Made by a program: the position numbers and the translations under genes. This document shows positions 36,390-44,478 of a DNA stretch of 64,000 bases, piece by piece. This stretch comes from Selenomonadaceae bacterium UBA2897. Its GTDB lineage: Bacteria > Bacillota > Negativicutes > Selenomonadales > Selenomonadaceae. The notes under the pieces were generated by a model. That model was not told where the DNA came from. It ran no database searches and saw only the letters and a program-made list of their open reading frames with translations. How positions within the stretch are numbered: position 1 is the stretch's first letter; each line of letters begins with the position of its first letter. The stretch spans positions 1-64,000 of the forward strand of contig DEDT01000011.1 of assembly GCA_002350105.1 (NCBI GenBank). The letters are read 5' to 3'.

Positions 36390-38488
36390 TGTATGGGGAT
36401 CTCCTGCTCGCTCTCGCGCTGTTCTTCTCGCTCTGTGCGATGCTCGGCTACGTTGTTGCACATGGGAAAAAGGCAGTCTGGGGGAAGCGCCTGACCTGGC
36501 TTTCGGCAGCTTTTGGCGTTGCGGCCAGTGCTTATTTGATGGTATTGATTTTCCAGAACCGCTTTGATATCGCCTATGTGGCGGGGTACTCCTCGGCGGA
36601 ACTGCCGACGATGTATAAAATCTCCGTGTTCTGGGCGGGCCAGCAGGGGTCTTTCCTGCTTTGGCTGTTCATCCACATGATTGCAGGTCTCATCCTCTGC
36701 ACGCGCCAGCGTCTGGCCAATGGCGGCATGGCACTCTACCTCGCGCTTCAGTCTGCGCTCGTGGTGCTCGTGCTGGCCAAGAGTCCGTTCGCGCCGGCCG
36801 CGCAGGCCGTGACGAATGGTCAGGGCCTTAACCCGCTGCTGCAGGACCCCTGGATGGCCGTACATCCGCCGATTATCTTCGTCGGCTATGCGCTGCTGGC
36901 CGTGCCCCTCGTCTATGCGCTCTGCGCGCTGCTGAAAGGCGAACAGAGCCTCGACTGGCTGAAACCGGCGCGCAACTGGCTGCTCGTCGCCTGGGCTTTC
37001 CTCGGCGCAGGCATCTTCATCGGCGGCTATTGGGCCTACAAAGTGCTGGGCTGGGGCGGCTTCTGGGGCTGGGACCCGGTCGAGAACTCCTCCCTCGTGC
37101 CCTGGCTGCTGGCGACGGTGCTGCTGCATGTGCTGCACGTGGCGCGCGTGCGTAAGGCTGCACTCTCCCTCGTGCATCTCGCCGCGATTTTTACCTATGC
37201 CTTCGTGCTCTACGGCACGTTCCTCACGCGCAGCGGCATCCTCGGTGACTTTTCTGTGCATTCCTTCAGTGGCTCGAGCATCGGCCTGACCATCGCCATC
37301 GTGAACGGCCTCGTGCTCATGGCCGGGCTCATCGTGCTGGCCGTGCGCGCTAACACGCTGCCGAAAGGCGAAGTCTACCCGGCCTATGCGAGCCGCGAGT
37401 TTATCGTGCTCCTGGGCATGTTGGTGACGGTCTTCATCACGGCCCTCGTCTTCCTCGGCATGTCCATGCCGCTCCTCACGCAGCTTGTGGGGAGGCCGGC
37501 GGCCGTGGATACGGCGTTCTACGTGCGCACGACGATGCCACTGGCCATCGTGCTCATGCTGACGCTTGCCTGTGCCTGCCTGCGCCGCTATGGTGAGGGC
37601 AATGTCCTGTCCAAGGGCAGATTGCCCGCTGTATTGCTCGTGGTCGGCATGGCCGCGGCCTTTGCCGTGGGGGTGCGTCAGGTGCTGCCCATCATCCTTT
37701 CCGGCGCGGCCCTCGGTGCCGTGGGCGCTTCGGCGATCAGTTGGCGCCAGCACGGACTGGGGCTCGGCGGCATGATTGCCCATGCGGGCGTCGGGCTTGC
37801 GCTCATGGCCATGGTCTTCGCGGGCAGCGGCAGCCAGGAAGTGACGCAGGAAATGACGCCGGGCGAACCCGTGCAGTTGCTTGGCCACGAGATTACCTAT
37901 GTCGGCCAGGAATTCGACGAGGACGGCAAGGCTAAGCACTACATCTACAAGGTAGATGGCCGCGAGGTGCGCGCGCTCACGAAGCTTCACGCCAACGGGG
38001 AGGACGCGGCGCGTGAGCCCGCCATCGACAAGACCCTGATGGGCGATGTTTACCTCGCGCCGGTGCCGCCGAAGGATAGCGGCCGCCAGGAAATGACGCT
38101 GAAGTATGGCAAGATGAAGATGGATGATCTCTTTGCCTACCGGTTCGACGATGTGAAGATGGAACAGCAGGGCGGCAGTAAGATGCTCGTCACGGCTGAG
38201 ATTGCGATTACGGACGGCCAGACGGTCGAGCGCTACTATCCGACCATCCTCGCGACGATGGATGGCGGTACTTCGCAGCCGATTCCCATCTATGATGGCA
38301 AGAAGCGCATCCGCCTCACGGGCATTGCGGAGAACAATTCAGCGGCCCGTATCGAGATCCTGCCTTCCGTCGAGGAGGAGGCCGGTCAGCCCATCACGGC
38401 GCACGTGAGCACGAAGCCCTTCATCTGGCTGCTTTGGCTCAGCAGCATAATGGTGGTTGCGGGATCCCTGATTGCTGTAAAAAAATAA
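36389..38488 (+). CDS. ccmF: Cytochrome c heme ligation protein CcmF
   Basis: 699 residues with about fifteen membrane segments. WGGFWGWDPVENSSLVPWL is the tryptophan-rich heme loop; conserved His residues (HPPIIFVGY, LLHVLHVA) coordinate heme b. CcmF, usually with CcmH, ligates heme to apocytochromes; here it would work without CcmH. Last gene of the operon. Confidence 0.93.
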   Translation: MYGDLLLALALFFSLCAMLGYVVAHGKKAVWGKRLTWLSAAFGVAASAYLMVLIFQNRFDIAYVAGYSSAELPTMYKISVFWAGQQGSFLLWLFIHMIAGLILCTRQRLANGGMALYLALQSALVVLVLAKSPFAPAAQAVTNGQGLNPLLQDPWMAVHPPIIFVGYALLAVPLVYALCALLKGEQSLDWLKPARNWLLVAWAFLGAGIFIGGYWAYKVLGWGGFWGWDPVENSSLVPWLLATVLLHVLHVARVRKAALSLVHLAAIFTYAFVLYGTFLTRSGILGDFSVHSFSGSSIGLTIAIVNGLVLMAGLIVLAVRANTLPKGEVYPAYASREFIVLLGMLVTVFITALVFLGMSMPLLTQLVGRPAAVDTAFYVRTTMPLAIVLMLTLACACLRRYGEGNVLSKGRLPAVLLVVGMAAAFAVGVRQVLPIILSGAALGAVGASAISWRQHGLGLGGMIAHAGVGLALMAMVFAGSGSQEVTQEMTPGEPVQLLGHEITYVGQEFDEDGKAKHYIYKVDGREVRALTKLHANGEDAAREPAIDKTLMGDVYLAPVPPKDSGRQEMTLKYGKMKMDDLFAYRFDDVKMEQQGGSKMLVTAEIAITDGQTVERYYPTILATMDGGTSQPIPIYDGKKRIRLTGIAENNSAARIEILPSVEEEAGQPITAHVSTKPFIWLLWLSSIMVVAGSLIAVKK

Positions 38489-38510
38489 AATAGCATACAA
38501 AGTAATAAGA

Positions 38511-38545
38511 AGAAGCTTTGCCTGTGCGGGCAGGGCTTCTCTTTT
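38511..38545 (+). terminator. Terminator after ccmF
   Basis: AGAAGC...CCTG/CAGG...GCTTCT stem followed by CTTTT. Confidence 0.7.
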
Positions 38546-38586
38546 ATAGGCGGAATTTATATCAGCATAAAATTTTTTAAATCTGG

Positions 38587-38627
38587 TTGCCCGCGCAACA
38601 TCATGCCAGACCACGCAATGCTATAAT
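38587..38627 (+). promoter_or_regulatory. nrfHA promoter with a candidate Crp/Fnr-type site
   Basis: Extended -10 TGCTATAAT (TATAAT 38622-38627) without a good -35. A short palindrome TTGC-CCGC-GCAA (38587-38598) is centred about 41.5 bp before the likely start, the class II activator position. The half-sites are not a textbook Fnr match. Confidence 0.4.
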
Positions 38628-38698
38628 GAAGATAAATCAAAGCACAATACGCTTGATTCTATGTGAGAAAGCAAAGGATGAGAGGAGGGGAAACGAGC

Positions 38699-39187
38699 AT
38701 GGAGCTGAAGGAGCTGTTCAAGAAGCATACGCTGGCCTGCCTGGCGGGAGGATTTGTCATTGGCCTGGCCGTGTGCGGTGTCGGTTCGGCGGCAATGTCG
38801 TTCTCCGGATCGCCGGAGTTCTGCGGCACGTGCCATGCGATGAAGCATGAAGCCTGGACTTTCGCAGATTCGACGCACAGCAATCTGGAGTGCGCGGATT
38901 GCCATCTGCCCCATGACAACATGGCGATCTATTTCATCGAGAAGGGCCGCACGGGCATGATTGATACCTATCACGAGGTTCTGCGCGACTATCCGGCGCA
39001 TATCAAGCTGTCGGATAATGCGAAGAAGACCGTTGATGGCAACTGTATTCGCTGCCACAAGAACACGATGAAAAACGTCCATGCAGATATGGGGGTTGAT
39101 CTGGATACGGGCGCTGACTGCATGAAGTGCCACAGCCGGATTGCCCATGGTTCGAATCACATTGAGAGGGGGATAAAAGTTGAGTAA
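38699..39187 (+). CDS. nrfH: Cytochrome c nitrite reductase small subunit NrfH
   Basis: 162-residue tetraheme quinol dehydrogenase of the NapC/NirT family. One N-terminal anchor (LACLAGGFVIGLAVCGVGSAAM) and four heme motifs CGTCH, CADCH, CIRCH and CMKCH. It feeds electrons from menaquinol to NrfA. ATG 38699 follows GAGGAGGGGAAACGAGC; the stop overlaps nrfA by 8 nt. Confidence 0.95.
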   Translation: MELKELFKKHTLACLAGGFVIGLAVCGVGSAAMSFSGSPEFCGTCHAMKHEAWTFADSTHSNLECADCHLPHDNMAIYFIEKGRTGMIDTYHEVLRDYPAHIKLSDNAKKTVDGNCIRCHKNTMKNVHADMGVDLDTGADCMKCHSRIAHGSNHIERGIKVE

Positions 39188-40460
39188 GTTGCAGAAAATC
39201 ATCGCCGGCATCGCAGCTGTATGCTTTGTCTTCTTCGGCTTTGTGGTGTTCCGCATCGCAGCCGCGCCGAATGACAACAGCGTCAAGCTGGCCAAGATCC
39301 CGGAAGATAAAAAATTAACGACCGATGCTTACAAGGATGCCTACCCGTTGGAGTACGAGTCCTACATGAAGAACAATATGGGCGGCAAGTCGCCGACGGG
39401 TTACGGCGGCAGCGATCCGGGGGTCTCCTATCTGGAGATGCAGCCGGAGATGCTCGAGAACTTCAAGGGCTATAAGTTTGCCCTGCAGTACGATGTGGCC
39501 CGCGGCCATACCCATGCGGGCGAGGACTTCCTGAACACGAAGCGCCTGCCGGGCCAGAAGGGCTCCTGCATTACCTGCAAAGGCTCTTATATGTATGATG
39601 TCTACTTCAAACAGAGCGGCTGGGACTATGCGTCAAAGCCCATCAATGACGTCATCGCGCCAATCAAGGATGATGAGTGGTTTGGCTGCTCGTCCTGCCA
39701 TGATCCTGAGACCATGGAGTTGCGCGTCTATCAGCAGGGCTTTGTCGATGCGATGGCCCGCCGTGGCGTCGATGTGAACAATGCGCCGCATAACGACAAG
39801 CGCGCCTATGTCTGCGCACAGTGCCACAACGAGTATTATTTCAAGGCCGAAGATGGCCGCGTCGATCATCCTTGGGATAACGGCCTCGAGCCGGAGGACG
39901 AGTTCCAGTTCTATCAGAGCGGCCAGGCTGGCGCGTTCAAGGGCGACTGGAAACAGCCGGATTCCCAGACGATGATGCTCAAAGCACAGCATCCGGACTT
40001 CGAGATCTGGGCTACGAGCGTGCATGCGGAGAACGGCGTCACCTGCGTGGACTGCCATATGCCGTACATGCGCAAGGACGGCCAGAAATACACGTCCCAC
40101 TGGATGACGAGCCCGCTCAAGACGGTGCAGGAATCCTGCCTGAAGTGCCATGACGAGAGCGCTCAGACGCTGATCAACCGCGTCAAGACGATTCACGACA
40201 ACAACTACAAGCTGCAGCGTCTGGCTGGCCAGGCGGTATCGGAGGCCCATCTCGCCATCAAGGCCGCGATGGATGCCGGTGTCCCGACGGAACAGCTCGA
40301 CGGTGCCCGCCTGAAACTGCGTGAAGCTTCCTTCTATTGGGATTGGATTGCCGCAGAGAACGGCAACGGCTTCCATAACCCGGATAAGTGCATGCGCGTC
40401 AGCGGCGAAGCCATTGACCTGGCCCACAAAGCCAAGGCAGAGGCCGATGCCCTGCACTAA
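39180..40460 (+). CDS. nrfA: Cytochrome c nitrite reductase catalytic subunit NrfA
   Basis: 426-residue periplasmic pentaheme enzyme reducing nitrite to ammonium with six electrons. The active-site heme motif is the special CITCK (Lys ligand, about residue 122), followed by CSSCH, CAQCH, CVDCH and CLKCH. N-terminal hydrophobic signal/anchor IIAGIAAVCFVFFGFVVF. TTG start at 39180 behind GAGGGGGATAAAAG. Completes nitrate-to-ammonium respiration with narGHJI. Confidence 0.96.
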   Translation: MSKLQKIIAGIAAVCFVFFGFVVFRIAAAPNDNSVKLAKIPEDKKLTTDAYKDAYPLEYESYMKNNMGGKSPTGYGGSDPGVSYLEMQPEMLENFKGYKFALQYDVARGHTHAGEDFLNTKRLPGQKGSCITCKGSYMYDVYFKQSGWDYASKPINDVIAPIKDDEWFGCSSCHDPETMELRVYQQGFVDAMARRGVDVNNAPHNDKRAYVCAQCHNEYYFKAEDGRVDHPWDNGLEPEDEFQFYQSGQAGAFKGDWKQPDSQTMMLKAQHPDFEIWATSVHAENGVTCVDCHMPYMRKDGQKYTSHWMTSPLKTVQESCLKCHDESAQTLINRVKTIHDNNYKLQRLAGQAVSEAHLAIKAAMDAGVPTEQLDGARLKLREASFYWDWIAAENGNGFHNPDKCMRVSGEAIDLAHKAKAEADALH

Positions 40461-40493
40461 GCAGTACGACCGGTAAGATTATCGCGACATGAA

Positions 40494-40533
40494 GAACACC
40501 CTATCTTCCACCAGAGGATAGGGTGTTCTTTTT
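40494..40533 (+). terminator. Terminator after nrfA
   Basis: GAACACCCTATC / GATAGGGTGTTC hairpin followed by five T. Confidence 0.85.
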
Positions 40534-40609
40534 CTGTGCAGGCAAATATCCCGCAGGCGTTGCGGTCAGGCAGGTCTGCGGGATACAATTAGTTTATGAG
40601 GCGTATGGC

Positions 40610-41092
40610 TCAGCGCACGAAGTCACCGCTCTTGCCGCCGCTCTTGCGGTCGAGGTGGATATAGCGGATTTCCATGCGCTTGTCGATGGCCTTGCACATG
40701 TCGTAGATGGTGAGGAGAGCTACGGAGACGCCGTGCAGGGCCTCCATCTCGACGCCGGTCTTACCCGTCACCTTGACCGTGGCGATAGCCTTCACGGCGC
40801 ACTCGTCAGGCAGCATCTCGAAGTCAATGCTGCACTTGGCGATGGGCAGGGGATGGCAGAGGGGAATCGTAGCGCTCGTGGCCTTGATGCCCATGATGCC
40901 CGCGATGCGCGCGACGCCGAGCACGTCACCCTTCCTGGCGGTGCCCTGCTCGATGGCATCGTAGACGGCCCGATTGACTGCGATGACGCCGCTGGCCGTA
41001 GCGACACGGCAGGTATCCTGCTTGCCGCTCACATCGACCATAATGGCCTGTCCTGCAGCATCGAAATGTGTGAGTCCGGTTTCTGGGTCCAT
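40610..41092 (-). CDS. moaC: Cyclic pyranopterin monophosphate synthase MoaC
   Basis: 160 residues, normal. [27 protein letters not shown], and the C-terminal KAIDKRMEI and [13 protein letters not shown] are hallmark MoaC motifs. It acts in molybdenum cofactor synthesis, needed by NarG. Single gene between nrfA and narK. Confidence 0.95.
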   Translation of the reverse strand: MDPETGLTHFDAAGQAIMVDVSGKQDTCRVATASGVIAVNRAVYDAIEQGTARKGDVLGVARIAGIMGIKATSATIPLCHPLPIAKCSIDFEMLPDECAVKAIATVKVTGKTGVEMEALHGVSVALLTIYDMCKAIDKRMEIRYIHLDRKSGGKSGDFVR

Positions 41093-41194
41093 ATTTCATG
41101 CCTCTTTTCTCACAGATATTGTGATTTTATACAAATAAATTGTTTGAGTAGTTTATTATCGTTATTATTTATTGTATCATATAAAAGTAGATAG

Positions 41195-41222
41195 AAAAAG
41201 CCGCCAGCACACGACTGGCGGC
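41195..41222 (-). terminator. Terminator after narK
   Basis: GCCGCCAG / CTGGCGGC hairpin followed on the minus strand by CTTTTT. Confidence 0.8.
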
Positions 41223-41234
41223 GAACATTCTATC

Positions 41235-42575
41235 TCAGCATTTGATGCCGGAGTCCTTGCGTGCGTAGAACCACCAGGTGACCACGATCGTGGAGACGAT
41301 GAAGGCGATGAGCACGTAGAAGGCTGGTGTCACGCTCTGGAAGCTGGAGTAGGACCAGCCGAAGATCTTCGGGATCAGGAAGGCGCCATAGGCCGCGATG
41401 GCCGCCGTGAAGCCCGTGACCAGCGAGGACTGGAAGGGATTGTTAAAGATATAGGGAATCATACGGAACGAAGCGCCGTTGACGAAGCCCGTCGTGAGGA
41501 ACAGCAGCAGGAATGCGGCGAAGAACATCACGAAATTGTGGGCCTGCAGGCCGAGCAGTACGACGATGCTGGCGGCGAGCATGATGAAGAGCGACCACAG
41601 CGTAACCTTCGAGCCGCTGTCGAGCTTGTCAGCCAGCCAACCACCGACAGGGCGGACGCCTGCGCCGATGAACGGTCCGAGGAAGGCAGCCATGGAGAAC
41701 GAGATTTCCGGGAACTCTTTCGAGACGAGCAGGCCGAGCGCGGCGGAGAAGCCGATGAAGGAACCGAAGCCGCAGGTGTAGATCCAGCACATGAGCCAGG
41801 TATGCTTGTTGCCAAAGATCGAGACGATGCTCTTCGGGCTCTGTTTTGGCAGCGGCAGGTTATCCATGAATTTCCAGATGAGACCCAGCGTCAGTACGAT
41901 GGGGATGGCCCAGAAATAGCAGACGTTCTGCACATAGAGCATGCCATTTGCCGTCTGCACGCCCGGTCCGAAGAAGCTGGAGAGGTTCCAGCCGATGAGC
42001 AGCGGCGCCGTGAGGTAGATGAGCGAGACGCCGAGGTTGCCGACGCCGGCGTTGATGCCGAGGGCGAGACCCTTATGCGCCTTCGGGAAGAAGAAGCCGA
42101 TGTTGGCCATGGACGCGGAGAAGTTGGCGCCCGCGATGCCGATGAAGCTTACGAGCAGCACGAAGGTGTCATAGGACGTCGACGTGTCCTGCAAGGCGTT
42201 GCCGAGGCCGAGGATCGGCAGCAGCAGCAGCGCGGTGGTGATGAGCGTGGACGTCTTGCCACCGAGCAGCCCCGGCAGGTAGGTATAGAAGAGACGGCCC
42301 GTCGCGCCGACAAGCCCTGGCAGGGCGGCCAGGGTGAAGATCTGCTCATCGGTGAAGTTGAAGCCGATGGCGTTCAGCTTGGCGGCGATGGTGGCCCAGA
42401 GGGTCCAGACCACGAAGGAGAGTACGAGTGCCCACGTGGACGTGTACAGGTTCTCATTCGCGATCTTCTTGCCGAACTTTTCCCAGAAAGCCTGATTTTC
42501 CGGCTCCCAATGGGCGAGAATTTCCTTGCGGCTGGGGTTCGGGCCCAGCTGCTGCAGTACATCCGTTTCTGCCAT
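41235..42575 (-). CDS. narK: Nitrate/nitrite transporter NarK (MFS)
   Basis: 446 residues with about twelve membrane segments. GIAGANFSASMANIGFFFPKAHKGLALGINAGVGNLGVS contains the nitrate signature glycine-rich motif of the NNP family, and the second NNP motif lies around GTASFRMI-like NGASFRMIPYIF. Imports nitrate for NarG and/or exports nitrite for NrfA. Divergent from a Crp/Fnr-family gene with a shared 200-bp control region. Confidence 0.93.
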   Translation of the reverse strand: MAETDVLQQLGPNPSRKEILAHWEPENQAFWEKFGKKIANENLYTSTWALVLSFVVWTLWATIAAKLNAIGFNFTDEQIFTLAALPGLVGATGRLFYTYLPGLLGGKTSTLITTALLLLPILGLGNALQDTSTSYDTFVLLVSFIGIAGANFSASMANIGFFFPKAHKGLALGINAGVGNLGVSLIYLTAPLLIGWNLSSFFGPGVQTANGMLYVQNVCYFWAIPIVLTLGLIWKFMDNLPLPKQSPKSIVSIFGNKHTWLMCWIYTCGFGSFIGFSAALGLLVSKEFPEISFSMAAFLGPFIGAGVRPVGGWLADKLDSGSKVTLWSLFIMLAASIVVLLGLQAHNFVMFFAAFLLLFLTTGFVNGASFRMIPYIFNNPFQSSLVTGFTAAIAAYGAFLIPKIFGWSYSSFQSVTPAFYVLIAFIVSTIVVTWWFYARKDSGIKC

Positions 42576-42676
42576 AATTTCGATGCTCCTTTACCAAGAT
42601 AGAACCATCAACAGTACGATTAAATAAGAACTTATATATCCATTATAGTGAGCTTTACTATTCGGGTAAGTAAGAA

Positions 42677-42697
42677 ATGTTACCAAATATGTAACAT
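42677..42697. promoter_or_regulatory. Palindromic operator between narK and the second Crp/Fnr gene
   Basis: ATGTTAC-CAAATAT-GTAACAT, perfect 7-bp arms, in the divergent control region. It probably binds the adjacent Crp/Fnr-family regulator or another nitrate-island regulator. Confidence 0.5.
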
Positions 42698-42776
42698 ATA
42701 TCACGGTAATGGCCGTTAATTTTACTTATGCTACGATTACCGATGCCTGACTGCGTAACCATGAGGGAGGATATAC

Positions 42777-43466
42777 ATGAAATCTGTCGATATGGAATCT
42801 TTTGTCCGTCATTTCTACGAAATCCCCGGCCACGTCATCCTGTTGCACAAGGACGAGTACCTGTTCCATGAGGGGGACGAGGCCAAATACTTCTATATAG
42901 TACGCTCCGGCCAGATCTTCATCACGAAGTACGCGAGCTCGGGCCGCGTGCTCTCCCTACGCCTCGCGGCGCGCGGCAGCATCATCGGCGAGCTGCCGCT
43001 ATTCGACGACAATCCCGTCTATATCTTCAACGCCATTGCCCAAAGCACGGCAGAGGTCTATGCCATCGAGTTCCCCGTGCTGCAGGACTATCTCACGAAG
43101 AAGCCCCATTTGGCCATCGACCTCCTGCGCATCATCAGTGCGCACATGCGCAAGCAGCACTCGAAGTTCCGTGATCTCATCCTCTACGGCAAGCGCGGGG
43201 CCTTCTACTCGACGCTCATCCGCCTTGCCAACAGCTACGGCAAGCAGGAAGAGGATGGCGTGCTTATCTCCGTACCGCTCACCAACCAGGAACTCGCGAA
43301 CTACTCCGGCACGGCCCGCGAAAGCCTCAACCGCATGCTCAGTGAGCTCCGCAAGGAAGGCGTGCTGGAATACCGCGGCCATCTGCTGCTCATCAAGGAT
43401 CTCGACTACCTGAAGCAGGCTATCCAATGCGAGAACTGCGGCAAGGAAATCTGCAATATTGAGTAA
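42777..43466 (+). CDS. Crp/Fnr-family transcriptional regulator (second)
   Basis: 229 residues. The cyclic-nucleotide-binding-like domain is seen in GHVILLHKDEYLFHEGDEAKYFYIVRSGQIF and RGSIIGELPLFDDNP. The helix-turn-helix is LTNQELANYSGTARESLNRMLSELRKEGVL. A C-terminal CENCGKEIC motif carries three Cys and could bind metal or a cluster, but is not the Fnr N-terminal four-Cys arrangement. Divergent from narK and upstream of nar genes, so a nitrate or redox-responsive activator is likely. Confidence 0.88.
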   Translation: MKSVDMESFVRHFYEIPGHVILLHKDEYLFHEGDEAKYFYIVRSGQIFITKYASSGRVLSLRLAARGSIIGELPLFDDNPVYIFNAIAQSTAEVYAIEFPVLQDYLTKKPHLAIDLLRIISAHMRKQHSKFRDLILYGKRGAFYSTLIRLANSYGKQEEDGVLISVPLTNQELANYSGTARESLNRMLSELRKEGVLEYRGHLLLIKDLDYLKQAIQCENCGKEICNIE

Positions 43467-43509
43467 CGAACAATCCAGTTATTAATGAACATATTATCTA
43501 GTAATTACC

Positions 43510-43538
43510 TTGACAGATACACGCAGCGCGTTTATGAT
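43510..43538 (+). promoter_or_regulatory. Promoter for hicAB
   Basis: TTGACA (43510-43515), 17-bp spacer, TATGAT (43533-43538). It fixes the true hicA start downstream at GTG 43564, since any upstream in-frame start would lie inside the promoter. Confidence 0.65.
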
Positions 43539-43563
43539 GAAATTGATTGCGAGGTGGCAGCTG

Positions 43564-43749
43564 GTGACAGGTGCCGAATTGAAAAGACTTTTGCGCAAAC
43601 ATAAATGTAAATTTTTACGGCATGGCGGCAGACATGACCAATGGGTTAATCCTGCGAATGGCAAGGTATTCATGGTGCCGCGCCATGATGCACAGGAAAT
43701 GAAGAATGGTACCGTCGAGGCAATTTTGAAGGAAGCGGATATCAAATAA
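43564..43749 (+). CDS. hicA: HicA-family toxin (mRNA interferase)
   Basis: 61 residues from GTG 43564, behind GAGGTGG. TGAELKRLLRKHKCKFLRHGGRHDQWVNP has the double-stranded RNA-binding-like fold of HicA with the catalytic His in RHGGRHDQW. The tail VPRHDAQEMKNGTVEAILKEADIK is standard. Its size is typical of HicA. Paired with hicB 44 nt downstream; expected to cut mRNA when free of antitoxin. Confidence 0.88.
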   Translation: MTGAELKRLLRKHKCKFLRHGGRHDQWVNPANGKVFMVPRHDAQEMKNGTVEAILKEADIK

Positions 43750-43793
43750 GGTGTCAGGGTAATGTTGATGTGTGTCGGAAGGAGGATTCCATC

Positions 43794-44237
43794 ATGTCGA
43801 GGTATGTATTTCCCGCAGTATTTACGCCTGAGGATGGTGGTTATGTTGTCACTTTCCCAGATTGGGGAGGTGCTACACAGGGGGAAGATATTGCCGATGC
43901 CTTGGATATGGCGGCAGATTTCCTAGGATTGTCATGTTGGAGTGCTGAGCAAAATCATGAGCCCATTAAGGCACCTACGCCATTGGCCGATATACCTGTG
44001 CCGAAGGATGGGTTTGTCAATCTGGTCACAGCAGATACAGAGGCGTATCAAAAGATTATCGACCGTGAGAATAATCCGATCAAATACGCTCGTGAACAAG
44101 CCGGGCTGAATATCAAGGCATTGGCCGATCTCCTTGGAGCACCGTATCGTACTGTGCAGGATTGGAATGCCGGACGCCGCATGCCGCCAAAGTGGATGCA
44201 GGCGCTTATCGTGGAGAAGATCGAGGCAGCGTCCTGA
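43794..44237 (+). CDS. hicB: HicB-family antitoxin with C-terminal helix-turn-helix
   Basis: 147 residues from ATG 43794 behind GGAAGGAGG. The N-terminal partial RNase H-like fold (YVFPAVFTPEDGGYVVTFPDWGGATQGEDIADALDMAADFLGL) binds HicA. The C-terminal part IKYAREQAGLNIKALADLLGAPYRTVQDWNAGRRMP is an XRE-like helix-turn-helix for autoregulation. The module sits as an insertion between a nar regulator and narG. Confidence 0.88.
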   Translation: MSRYVFPAVFTPEDGGYVVTFPDWGGATQGEDIADALDMAADFLGLSCWSAEQNHEPIKAPTPLADIPVPKDGFVNLVTADTEAYQKIIDRENNPIKYAREQAGLNIKALADLLGAPYRTVQDWNAGRRMPPKWMQALIVEKIEAAS

Positions 44238-44288
44238 ATGCAGCAGAAATGATGAAATAACGATAAAAATAGATGAGATAAATGTCAC

Positions 44289-44340
44289 AAAAACAGGAGC
44301 AGTCGGCTTCATGGTTGAAGTCAGCTTAGCTCCTGTTTTG
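44289..44340. terminator. Terminator after hicAB
   Basis: AAAACAGGAGC / GCTCCTGTTTT long-loop hairpin with T tract. Confidence 0.7.
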
Positions 44341-44478
44341 TTCTTTTATGATACATTTTTTGCTTTACAGCCTACCTGATGGGCAGGAAAAATGATTCTT
44401 TCTTGTAGAAGTGAGGTTTATCACATAATCTAGTGAGAAAGCAGGATAGAATAATAGGTAATTAGGGGGGATGATAAC

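Noticed and set aside
42777..43466. Classical oxygen-sensing Fnr
   Set aside because: The N-terminal Cys set for a [4Fe-4S] cluster is absent; the Cys residues are at the C-terminus only.
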